Shown: positions 25,491-33,306 of the stretch, piece by piece
Position numbering within the stretch: position 1 is the first letter of the stretch
Layout: every line of letters starts with the position of its first letter
Made by a program: the position numbers and the translations under genes
The notes under the pieces: generated by a model
Databases searched by the model: none
What the model saw: only the letters and a program-made list of their open reading frames with translations
Told to the model about the DNA's origin: nothing
Source of the DNA: SAR86 cluster bacterium REDSEA-S09_B4
GTDB taxonomy: Bacteria; Pseudomonadota; Gammaproteobacteria; Magnimaribacterales; Magnimaribacteraceae
Length of the DNA stretch: 35,622 nt
NCBI GenBank assembly: GCA_001628005.1
Contig: LUQU01000055.1
Span: 1-35,622, forward strand
Direction: 5' to 3'

Positions 25491-26195
25491 ATGAGATATT
25501 TTATTTCCTTCCTTTTTTCTTTAACTTTATTTTTAAATCCTGTTTTAAAGGCCGCATCTAACGACGTTGATAATACTAGTGGTACTGAAGGTAAGATCTA
25601 TACAGATACAAAAGAACAAGCAGGCTTATCGGAAAACTCCAGTTATTTATTTAATTCTATTAATAAACATCAGTATTTCTCTGCTAACTTTGAACAAACT
25701 ACATTACAGGAGAGAAAGAAAAGATTGATAAAGGGAGAAATCAGGGCGCATAGGTCAGGTATTTTTAAGATTTCTTATTTCGAACCGCTCAATGAAGTAA
25801 TGTTTTCAGACGGAAAAGATTTCTATAGATTTGATCCTGAACTTGAACAACTTAATGTTCAACCATTAGAAGAACTTTTAGAAGAAACTCCAGTAGGCTT
25901 GTTCACACTTAGTCTTGAAGAAATTAAAGAACTCTTTATTTTTAGTGAGTGCAGAAAAGACTTAAATCAGTTTTCTTGTTTACTAACTAGCAAGAAAGAG
26001 GAGAGTTTTATTAAGTGGATTGATATAGGGGTACAAAACGATGTCTTTAATTCTTTTAAATATCTAGATACTTTTGGACAAACGGTCTCATTAAAATTTA
26101 ACAATGTATCTTTAAACAAAATTTCAAATAACGAATTTAAATTAAATATTCCTGAAGGAACTGATATTGTTAGCTTTAGGAATGGTTATAAATAA
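25491..26195 (+). CDS. lolA: Outer membrane lipoprotein carrier protein LolA
   Basis: The 234-residue precursor has a signal peptide (MRYFISFLFSLTLFLNPVLKA) and LolA features: YFSANFEQTT in the first strand, KGEIRAHRSGIFKISYFEPLNEVMFSDGKDFYRFDPELEQLNVQPL, which corresponds to the RPG/RW...YDPxLxQ core, and later strands that end in a hydrophobic barrel. LolA takes lipoproteins from LolCDE across the periplasm to LolB. An acidic extra segment (about 22-48) precedes the core, making it longer than the E. coli mature protein. It starts 23 bases after ftsK and is followed by serS, the classical gammaproteobacterial order except that rarA is absent between lolA and serS. Confidence 0.88.
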   Translation: MRYFISFLFSLTLFLNPVLKAASNDVDNTSGTEGKIYTDTKEQAGLSENSSYLFNSINKHQYFSANFEQTTLQERKKRLIKGEIRAHRSGIFKISYFEPLNEVMFSDGKDFYRFDPELEQLNVQPLEELLEETPVGLFTLSLEEIKELFIFSECRKDLNQFSCLLTSKKEESFIKWIDIGVQNDVFNSFKYLDTFGQTVSLKFNNVSLNKISNNEFKLNIPEGTDIVSFRNGYK

Positions 26196-26214
26196 AAAAT
26201 AAAAACTTAGATTA

Positions 26215-27492
26215 ATGTTAGATCCGCAAATAATAAGAAATGATCTTCATTTAGTAGAGGATTCCTTGAAAAAGAGGTCGTTAAAAGCAAACTTATCATC
26301 AATTAAAAAATTGGAAGGAGTCAGAAAAGGACTTCAGTCAGACACTGAAAAGTTACAAGCCTCTTTAAATAAAATTTCAAAAGAAATCGGAAACCTAAAA
26401 GGAGCAAAAGAAAGTTCCAAGGAAAAAGAAGAGGAAGCTTCAGTTTTGACCAAAGAAATTAAAAAGAAGTCATCAAAACTTGATTCAACTCTTAAAGAAC
26501 TACATAACTTATTTTTAGAACTACCCAATATACCTGATCCAGATGTACCTGTAGGCAGTTCTGAAGACGATAATATAGAGATTAGAAATTGGGGTAAGAT
26601 TCCTGAATTTTCTTTTAAACCCAAAGACCATATTGAGATAGGGCAATTAGTAGATGGAATTGATATGGAATCTGGCTCCAGAATAACAGGCTCCAGATTT
26701 TCAGTTTTAAAATCAGATATTGCTGGATTACATAGGGCTTTAACTCAATTTATGCTTGAAATGCATATAAAAGATCATGGATATCAGGAACTTTATGTTC
26801 CATACATAGTTAGCTCTGATTCCTTAGTAGGAACGGGTCAATTACCTAAATTTGGTGAAGATCTTTTTAAATTAGAGGGCCCAGATAATTATTTCTTAAG
26901 CCCAACCGGAGAGGTTCCAATTTCAAATATGCTTAAAGACCAAGTAATTGATTCTAAGGAACTACCTATAAAATGGGTAAGTCATACTCCTTGCTTTAGA
27001 AGCGAAGCAGGAAGTTATGGCAAAGACACAAGAGGCATAATGCGACTTCATCAGTTTGAGAAAGTAGAGTTAGTACAAGTAGTAGAAGGGGGCAATTCTG
27101 AGAACGCTCTAGAAGAATTAACCAATCACGCTGAAGCTGTGATGAGAGCCCTAGAAATCCCTTATAGAGTAGTTTCTTTGTGCACTGCTGATTTAGGATT
27201 TAGTGCGGCAAAAACCTATGACATAGAGGCATGGATACCTTCTCAAGCAAAATATAGAGAAATATCATCTTGCAGTAATTTTAAGGACTTTCAGTCAAGA
27301 AGAATGAAAGCACGATGGAAGAATGCAGAAAAAAATAAAAATGAACTGGTTCATACGTTAAATGGATCTGGTTTAGCTGTAGGTAGAACTTTGTTAGCTT
27401 TATTAGAACTCAATCAGCTTGAAGATGGCTCTGTGAAAGTACCAAAAGCCCTAAGAGGGTATTTTGATAAAAAGGTAATTACAGTAACTTAA
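26215..27492 (+). CDS. serS: Serine--tRNA ligase
   Basis: The 425-residue protein has the N-terminal antiparallel coiled-coil arm that grips the long variable arm of tRNA-Ser (residues about 25-105), then the class II catalytic core: motif 2 FRSEAGSYGKDTRGIMRLHQFEKVE and motif 3 NGSGLAVGRTLLALLE, with LSPTGEVPISNM (a variant of the usual LxPTxE serine site) before them. It charges tRNA-Ser, and tRNA-Sec if present, in the cytoplasm. The ATG is at 26215, 19 bases after lolA. The gene ends in a TTAA shared with the convergent TusC-like gene (27489-27492). Length and motifs are complete. Confidence 0.96.
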   Translation: MLDPQIIRNDLHLVEDSLKKRSLKANLSSIKKLEGVRKGLQSDTEKLQASLNKISKEIGNLKGAKESSKEKEEEASVLTKEIKKKSSKLDSTLKELHNLFLELPNIPDPDVPVGSSEDDNIEIRNWGKIPEFSFKPKDHIEIGQLVDGIDMESGSRITGSRFSVLKSDIAGLHRALTQFMLEMHIKDHGYQELYVPYIVSSDSLVGTGQLPKFGEDLFKLEGPDNYFLSPTGEVPISNMLKDQVIDSKELPIKWVSHTPCFRSEAGSYGKDTRGIMRLHQFEKVELVQVVEGGNSENALEELTNHAEAVMRALEIPYRVVSLCTADLGFSAAKTYDIEAWIPSQAKYREISSCSNFKDFQSRRMKARWKNAEKNKNELVHTLNGSGLAVGRTLLALLELNQLEDGSVKVPKALRGYFDKKVITVT

Positions 27493-27728
27493 CATTCAAG
27501 ATAAAAATCTGCTTTGTTAATCAGATTATTGCCTTGTTCTAACTTTAAAAAATTTAAATTTTTATTTTCACTTAAATCTTTAAATAGATTACGCCCGTCA
27601 GTTTTATCTGAGATTACCGTAACTTTTTGATCAAAAGCTAAACAGGTAGCTATTAAGTTAAAAAGGTCCTCTCCATTTTCAAACTTTTTTTGATCTCCAG
27701 AGATGAAATTGAAAACAAAATTTTTCAT
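27489..27728 (-). CDS. Short TusC/DsrF-like protein
   Basis: This 79-residue product begins MKNFVFNFISGDQKKFENGEDLFNLIATCLAFDQKVTVISDKTDG, which follows the DsrE/TusC fold pattern of a first strand, a long helix with the LDALLA-like block, and a second strand. The C-terminal NKADFYLEC resembles the end of TusC (ADVILRF). It is about 40 residues shorter than E. coli TusC and lacks the middle region. Its start overlaps the stop of the TusD-like gene in an ATGA (27725-27728), the same order and coupling as tusD-tusC. No tusB follows; the next gene is serS, convergent and sharing a TTAA stop. TusC assignment rests mainly on position. Confidence 0.5.
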   Translation of the reverse strand: MKNFVFNFISGDQKKFENGEDLFNLIATCLAFDQKVTVISDKTDGRNLFKDLSENKNLNFLKLEQGNNLINKADFYLEC

Positions 27729-28057
27729 AGATTCCCTATAACAATAGTCTTTTTATTATTCAAAACACCTTCAATTAACTGACCTAGTCCTACAACATTA
27801 ATAAGAGGGCTTATTTTTTCAGAAATATTTCTTTTTATAATAGAGTTTCTGCAAGCATATACAGGTATCTCTTCAGACGAGGAGTAGTCTAACCATTCAG
27901 TTAATCTTGCTTCATCTAAGAATTCGTTTACGGCATTTGAATAAAAAAATAACCCTGATACCTTCTCTCCAGAAAGCCTTTCTTTTATAAATTTCTTCGG
28001 ACTATCTAAATCATTAGACAAATCAGATAGGCTATTAATACATACAAAAGTAGTCAT
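27725..28057 (-). CDS. TusD/DsrE-like sulfur relay protein
   Basis: The 110-residue protein matches the DsrE/TusD pattern: a helix of about 20 residues, GLFFYSNAVNEFL in the second strand, IPVYACRNSIIKRNI with Cys69 equivalent to the sulfur-carrying Cys78 of E. coli TusD, and the end NVVGLGQLIEGVLNNKKTIVIGN equivalent to SGLGALAEA...DRVV. TusD accepts persulfide sulfur from TusA and, with TusB, TusC and TusE, passes it to MnmA for 2-thiouridine of tRNA wobble positions. It is the first gene of a two-gene minus-strand unit with a truncated TusC-like partner. The retained cysteine argues for activity. Confidence 0.7.
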   Translation of the reverse strand: MTTFVCINSLSDLSNDLDSPKKFIKERLSGEKVSGLFFYSNAVNEFLDEARLTEWLDYSSSEEIPVYACRNSIIKRNISEKISPLINVVGLGQLIEGVLNNKKTIVIGNL

Positions 28058-28129
28058 AAGAAAATATTAATTTGATCATTTCACTTTGTTAACTAAAGAA
28101 GGTATTATTTCGTCTAGATATTTTAATAT

Positions 28130-28150
28130 TTCCACAGGTACAATGTGGAA
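28130..28150. repeat. Inverted repeat upstream of the TonB-dependent receptor
   Basis: TTCCAC (28130-28135) and GTGGAA (28145-28150) are perfect inverted arms around a nine-base spacer, located about 110 bases before the receptor ATG in the 202-base spacer from the tusD-like gene. Flanking bases extend the symmetry imperfectly. The size fits an operator for a dimeric regulator; no consensus for a known regulator is matched and there is no hairpin-plus-T-run to suggest a terminator. Confidence 0.4.
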
Positions 28151-28259
28151 TTAATGGGGTTGAATACACATCAGTCGAAATTAGATATGGCAAGTTCAAA
28201 AGGATTTCCTAAGATAATATTTGGCTTAAGTATTTTTAAATAATTATTTGGGGGTCTTT

Positions 28260-31200
28260 ATGACAAGTTTTAAAAAATTATTTCTTTTCTCTTCAATATT
28301 TACCTTCTTACTAGCGTCGGTGCCAGTGTTTTCAGATGTAGACACTACTTCGTCGTTACGAGGAAATGTAAATGTTTCAGGAGCATCAGTGGTTGTAGAA
28401 CACACTCCAACGGGTATTACTAAAGCTGTGACAGCTGGAGCTTCAGGAAACTTCTCGTTGACGTTCTTGCCGGTTGGTGGTCCTTACGAAATCACTGTTT
28501 CTTCACCAGGCTATCAAACCGCTAAACTTGGTGGAATTTATTTAGCTCTAAATGAAACCGAAAGTGTTTCAGTTAATCTTGCAAGGTCAGAAGCTGAAGA
28601 GGTTGTAGTAACAGCAGCAGCTGGTTCCGTCATTGTAAAAACAGGATCTGGAACTCTTCTATCAAGAGTTGAGATGGATGCTGTGCCTACAATTAATAGA
28701 TCAATTGGTGATTTTGCAAAAATGGATCCCAGAGTTTCTGTCAATAGTGCTTCTAGCAGATACACGGAAATCTCTGTAATGGGTGCTAACAACAGGTTCA
28801 ATGACTTCACAATTGATGGAGTAAGTTTCAATGACCCCTTCGGGTTGAATGCAAATGGGTTTGGAACTATGCGTAATCCAATCAGTTTAGATTTTGTAGA
28901 TCAGATTTCGATAGACATAACACCCTATGATGTGGCTCGCGGTAATAACACCGGAGGATCTATAGCTGTGGTAACAAAATCTGGTTCAAATGATTTTCAT
29001 GGCTCGGTCTATTTTTCTGAAAGAAATGAAGACAATGTAGGAGAAGACACTTCTGGAAATGATTACCCATCATTTGATGAGGAAATTACAACATTTACCA
29101 TCTCAGGTCCAATTATAAAAGATAGGTTGTTCTTCTTCGCTGGTTATGAAGAATTTGAAAGGTCAAATCCGGCTCTTTACGGAACGATAGACAGTAATGC
29201 ACAAAATAAAGCTGAATATGTAACAAGTGCCATGGCAGATCAGATTAAAAATATTGCATTAAATACCTATGGCTATGATGCTGGAATAATTAATGGAGCT
29301 TCTTTTCCAGAAACTCATGAGGAGTACACAGTCAAATTAGATGCCATTATCAATGACGCTAACAGGGCTACAATGAACTACTCCAAAGTAGAAAGTTATT
29401 ACCCACGTAAATATAATGGTGGAGCAACAGTATTTAGCAATAACTATTACGCCAAACCCCCAATCATTGAACGTAAGTCCGTAACGCTCTACAGCGATAT
29501 AAGTGATAGGCTAAGAACCAAGCTTAAGTTCTCGCAGTATGAGATGGATGAAGATGATGCCTCTCTTGGTGATGGATTATTCCCTGAGGTTAGAATAAAC
29601 CTAGGTGGAGATAGGGTCTATTTGGGAGGTGATAGGTACCGTGGTGCAAATCACATCATGGTAGATGAAGACGTTCTAATCTTTAAAGCTGATTATGACA
29701 ATGATGATAACGTCATAACTTTCGGAATAGAAAGAGCTGAAACGGATGTCTATAACTTGTTTATTGCCCGTTATAACGGTGAAATACAGTTTAATAGCAT
29801 AGAAGACTTTGAGGCTGGAACTTGGTCCTATTTAAGATTCCATACCCCAATAGCAGGAAACGACCAAGTCGGAACTGCAGCAGCTGATTTTCAAATTGAA
29901 AAAGATACCATGTATATACAAAACAAATGGTATGCGAGCGATGATCTAACGGTCACTTTTGGATTTAGATACGATTCTGTTCTTACCCCAACTGAACCTC
30001 ACCTTAACCCTAAATTCCTAGAAAGGAATGGTATAGGTAATAACCAAAAATTTGACTTTGATTTAATTCAACCAAGGATGTCCTTTAATTACAATGCCAC
30101 CTCTTTATTTGGTGACAGGGTTGTGGATGCAACTATTAGAGGAGGTAGAGGTCTGATGATGGGAAGAATTCCTCGAGTTTGGTATGGAAATGCCTATTCA
30201 AGATCAGGTGGAAAAACGGACTACAATCGTTTTAGGTCCTACAGCGATGTTATTGGCCCCATGCCAGCAGCAAGTGTCGCGGACCCTCACTTTTTCTGGT
30301 TAGGACCCACAAGTAACTATGAAGTGAGAAGTGCTTGGTATGGAGATGCTCAGGGAACTGACCCGAATTTTGAAGCTCCAAGTAAATGGAGACAAAATAT
30401 TGCGTTAGATATTTTGACTGAGAAAGGTTATGACTTCACAGTTGAATACAATAAAGATGAAACAAATGAAGGTGTGTTTTATAAAGACCTAGGTCTGACT
30501 AAAACAGGAACATTAGCTGATGGAAGAGGCACTTACAGCGGTGCCGGAGACTTTTGGTTAACAAATACTAACAAAGGTCAAGCTGAAGCACTTACTTTCA
30601 TAATGAAGAAAGCTTTTGGGGATGTTCAATTCATGACAGCTTATACCAATATGGATTCTGATGATGTTTATCCGCTGACTTCAGCGCAAGCAGAATCCGC
30701 TTATGGCTATACTCAAAGATGGGATGGCGAAAACCTAAATGCTAGTCGATCAAGTTTTATGGTTGAGCATAAATTCTTAGCAACACTTGATTACACAACG
30801 CAACTTATTGGAAACAATGATACTCGTTTCTCATTAGTTTTCGTTAGAAAGAGCGGAGAACCTTACAGTGTAAGTTTTGACGAACCTGGCTATAACAGTG
30901 TAACTGGAAATTCACGTTTTTACGCTGATTACAGTCTTGCTTACATTCCTACTGGAGCTACTGATCCAAATGTAGTTTTTGCTAGTTCTGATGTAGCTAA
31001 TGCTGTGATGGCACATGTAAATAGCACTGGATTAAGTGCATATAAAGGAAGTCATGCTCCTAGGAATGCATTTAATAGCCCTTGGTACAGCAGATTAGAC
31101 TTGAGAATCACTCAAGATATAGGTGTATTTGATGACCACAAATTCATCATTTATTTAGATTTGCTTAATCTATTGAATATGATTGACGATGAAAAAGGTA

Positions 31201-31370
31201 TTGTAAAAGAATACAGTTACAACAATAGCCGACAAATAATGGTTAGTGGAGTTTCTGATTCCGGACAATTCTTGATCTCGGGTGTTGATCCAGATGACAG
31301 CCTATGGATTCAAAATAATGATGGCCAGTCTGCTTGGAATATTAATTTAGGATTTAAGTACCAATTCTAA
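28260..31370 (+). CDS. Oar-like TonB-dependent outer membrane receptor with carboxypeptidase-regulatory domain
   Basis: Starting from ATG 28260 (a GGGGGT ribosome site lies just upstream; a TTG at 28248 is less likely) the product is 1036 residues. It has a signal peptide (about 24 residues ending VFS), a CarboxypepD_reg-like beta-sandwich (about 30-110: SGASVVVEHTPTGITKAV...GNFSLTFLPVGGPYEITVSSPGYQ), a plug domain (VPTINRSIGDFAKMDPRV, then MGANNRFNDFTIDGV and GGSIAVVTKSGSNDFHG) and a long beta barrel ending in the canonical phenylalanine (LGFKYQF). This is the layout of Oar/SusC-like TonB-dependent receptors that import peptides, glycans or siderophores. No substrate-binding lipoprotein is adjacent. 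It is a single-gene unit closed by a strong terminator. Confidence 0.92.
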   Translation: MTSFKKLFLFSSIFTFLLASVPVFSDVDTTSSLRGNVNVSGASVVVEHTPTGITKAVTAGASGNFSLTFLPVGGPYEITVSSPGYQTAKLGGIYLALNETESVSVNLARSEAEEVVVTAAAGSVIVKTGSGTLLSRVEMDAVPTINRSIGDFAKMDPRVSVNSASSRYTEISVMGANNRFNDFTIDGVSFNDPFGLNANGFGTMRNPISLDFVDQISIDITPYDVARGNNTGGSIAVVTKSGSNDFHGSVYFSERNEDNVGEDTSGNDYPSFDEEITTFTISGPIIKDRLFFFAGYEEFERSNPALYGTIDSNAQNKAEYVTSAMADQIKNIALNTYGYDAGIINGASFPETHEEYTVKLDAIINDANRATMNYSKVESYYPRKYNGGATVFSNNYYAKPPIIERKSVTLYSDISDRLRTKLKFSQYEMDEDDASLGDGLFPEVRINLGGDRVYLGGDRYRGANHIMVDEDVLIFKADYDNDDNVITFGIERAETDVYNLFIARYNGEIQFNSIEDFEAGTWSYLRFHTPIAGNDQVGTAAADFQIEKDTMYIQNKWYASDDLTVTFGFRYDSVLTPTEPHLNPKFLERNGIGNNQKFDFDLIQPRMSFNYNATSLFGDRVVDATIRGGRGLMMGRIPRVWYGNAYSRSGGKTDYNRFRSYSDVIGPMPAASVADPHFFWLGPTSNYEVRSAWYGDAQGTDPNFEAPSKWRQNIALDILTEKGYDFTVEYNKDETNEGVFYKDLGLTKTGTLADGRGTYSGAGDFWLTNTNKGQAEALTFIMKKAFGDVQFMTAYTNMDSDDVYPLTSAQAESAYGYTQRWDGENLNASRSSFMVEHKFLATLDYTTQLIGNNDTRFSLVFVRKSGEPYSVSFDEPGYNSVTGNSRFYADYSLAYIPTGATDPNVVFASSDVANAVMAHVNSTGLSAYKGSHAPRNAFNSPWYSRLDLRITQDIGVFDDHKFIIYLDLLNLLNMIDDEKGIVKEYSYNNSRQIMVSGVSDSGQFLISGVDPDDSLWIQNNDGQSAWNINLGFKYQF

Positions 31371-31385
31371 TTAATTAGGATATGT

Positions 31386-31414
31386 AAAAAACGCCACTTT
31401 TAGTGGCGTTTTTT
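31386..31414. terminator. Bidirectional rho-independent terminator
   Basis: AAAAAACGCCACT (31386-31398) and AGTGGCGTTTTTT (31402-31414) form a 13-base-pair stem with a three-base loop, flanked by A and T runs on both sides so that it works in both directions. It lies 15 bases after the receptor stop and overlaps the TAA stop of the convergent kinase gene (31413-31415). It is the only unmistakable intrinsic terminator I find in the window. Confidence 0.93.
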
Positions 31415-32306
31415 ATATTCTAGGCCCACCAATCTGACAAACTTCGGTGGCGTAATCAACAGCTTTCTTTAAGGCTTCTTGTTGAGGTATTGAATTGTAG
31501 TATGAGAGAAAAACTCCGACTAATGCATCTCCCGCACCATTCGTGTTAACAACTGATATCTCCTTTGCATCTACCTTAACTTGATTAAAGCGACAGCCCT
31601 TAGCTCCACTAGAACAGAGAATATCAACATCAGTTTTTATACTTTGTTGCATAAGGTTTATCTCATTCTCATTGGAAAATAGTAAATCTATAGATTGATT
31701 GAGTACCCATTCAATCTCTTTTAGATTACTTTTAATTAAATTTATGTCTGCTAAACCGAAGGCTATTTTTACATTATTTTGTTTAGCTATAAGAAATGCT
31801 TCTTTAGCTGTTTTTAATCCTCTACTGGTGCATACAGAGAAAGCGTCAAACAACAACCAGTCGCTTTGTACCAATATCTCTTTATTTAAACATTTTGGAT
31901 TTAAATCCTCATTGGCTGATAAATTAGAAGCCATGGTTCGTTCACCATCAGGAGTGACAAAAATAAAACATATTCCTGTTGGGTTAATTGAATATTGAAA
32001 GCTAGTTTGTATAAGTTTTTTATTAAATCCTTGCAAAAAGAGATCTTTTTCTAAGTCTTCACCCATAGAGCAGCTGAATGTACATCTGGATCCTTGACTG
32101 GCAGCAGCATGTAATGAATTTGCAATAGATCCTCCAGGTTCTCTGCTTTGTACTCTGCTTTGAAATCGCTGTAGCCAATCCATTTTCTGACTGGAACTAA
32201 TGTGTTCCATGCTCCCTTTATTTATAGGCAGAGAAGCTAGCTCTTTTTCAGATACAGAAATTTCTATATCTATTAAAGCATTTCCAAATCCGTAAATTTT
32301 TGGCAT
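31413..32306 (-). CDS. PfkB-family carbohydrate/nucleoside kinase, adenosine kinase-like
   Basis: The 297-residue kinase has the ribokinase-fold marks YGFGNALIDIE, GGSIANSLHAAA (first PfkB signature region, substrate lid), GEDLEKD, and the second signature NTNGAGDAL with Asp260 as catalytic base and the anion hole glycines before it. The N-terminal GNALIDIE and EPGGSIANS features place it with adenosine kinase/inosine kinase-like sugar kinases rather than fructokinase. It would phosphorylate a nucleoside or sugar with ATP. It is divergent from the oxygenase-nupC pair (64-base spacer) and within 4 kb of thymidine kinase, consistent with nucleoside salvage. Substrate is inferred. Confidence 0.82.
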   Translation of the reverse strand: MPKIYGFGNALIDIEISVSEKELASLPINKGSMEHISSSQKMDWLQRFQSRVQSREPGGSIANSLHAAASQGSRCTFSCSMGEDLEKDLFLQGFNKKLIQTSFQYSINPTGICFIFVTPDGERTMASNLSANEDLNPKCLNKEILVQSDWLLFDAFSVCTSRGLKTAKEAFLIAKQNNVKIAFGLADINLIKSNLKEIEWVLNQSIDLLFSNENEINLMQQSIKTDVDILCSSGAKGCRFNQVKVDAKEISVVNTNGAGDALVGVFLSYYNSIPQQEALKKAVDYATEVCQIGGPRI

Positions 32307-32370
32307 ATATCAAGTATTTCTCTTCGTTCTCATATAGAATTTTAACTCTTATTTTAGAGAGGTAGTTATT

Positions 32371-33306
32371 TTGTCCTTACCATTTTCTGTTTTATCTTTA
32401 AATCTTTGGGAAAAGGATCCTGAAGACTTCTCCCTTCAATTGGGTAAAAACTTTCACAATACAGGATTTTGTGGCATTTCTGACCATACTCTCAATAAAG
32501 GCCTTGTAGACGAAGTACTAGAAATTTTTAAAGAGTTTTTTAGTTTACCTACAAGTAACAAGATGGCTTACTTTGAACCCAATTTAGGTGGAGCCAGAGG
32601 GTACACCCCAATTAAGATTGAGACTCCTAAAGATGGTTATGAAGCTGATGTTAAAGAATTTTGGCAAACAGGCAGAAATATATCCATTGATGATCCTTTT
32701 TCAAAGTGGATGCCTCAGAATAAGTTAGTGACTGAGATACCTGAATGTAATAAAAAAATCGATGAATTGTTTAGTGAATTTGATTCGTTAGGACAAAGTC
32801 TTTTGCAATCCATAGCTTTGTTTTTGGATTTAGAAAAAAGTTATTTTGAGACAATAGCAAATAAAGGTAATAGCGTAATGCGGTCAATTCATTACCCGCC
32901 TGTTAGGAAAGATGATAAAGGAGAGAGGTCAGGTGCACATGAGGACATTAACTTAATAACTTTATTAATTGGCGGAAACCAACCTGGTTTAGAGATTAAA
33001 AGTAAAGATAATGAGTGGATCTCAGTAGACACAGCTCCTGAAGTTTTAGTCTGTAATATTGGTGATATGTTACAAAGGCTAACAAATCATAAATTGGTTT
33101 CAACTACACACAGAGTTAATGCACCTATAGAAACCATGGATAGATCACGTTATTCAATTCCCTTTTTTGTTCACCCTAATCCCGACTGGTTGATAGAAAC
33201 ATTAGATTCTTGCTGCACAGAAGATAATCCTAAAAGATATATAGAACCTATTCTTGCAGAAGATTACTTACAAGAACGATTAAAAGAAATAAAATTAATC
33301 TCATGA
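32371..33306 (+). CDS. Isopenicillin N synthase-like 2OG-Fe(II) oxygenase
   Basis: The 311-residue protein belongs to the IPNS/plant-type 2OG-Fe(II) family: an N-terminal DIOX_N region (FHNTGFCGISDH, FFSLP, GYTP) and a C-terminal jelly roll with H190-x-D192 (GAHEDINLITLL), His247 (STTHRV) as third iron ligand and R260-x-S262 (RYSIPFF) for 2-oxoglutarate. The start is TTG at 32371 with a GAGGT site 8 bases upstream. Its last codon overlaps the first codon of the nucleoside transporter (ATGA, 33303-33306), so the two are translationally coupled. Fungal thymine 7-hydroxylase and related pyrimidine/nucleoside oxygenases belong to this same superfamily, making a nucleobase or nucleoside substrate a reasonable guess, not a demonstrated one. 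Confidence 0.85.
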   Translation: MSLPFSVLSLNLWEKDPEDFSLQLGKNFHNTGFCGISDHTLNKGLVDEVLEIFKEFFSLPTSNKMAYFEPNLGGARGYTPIKIETPKDGYEADVKEFWQTGRNISIDDPFSKWMPQNKLVTEIPECNKKIDELFSEFDSLGQSLLQSIALFLDLEKSYFETIANKGNSVMRSIHYPPVRKDDKGERSGAHEDINLITLLIGGNQPGLEIKSKDNEWISVDTAPEVLVCNIGDMLQRLTNHKLVSTTHRVNAPIETMDRSRYSIPFFVHPNPDWLIETLDSCCTEDNPKRYIEPILAEDYLQERLKEIKLIS

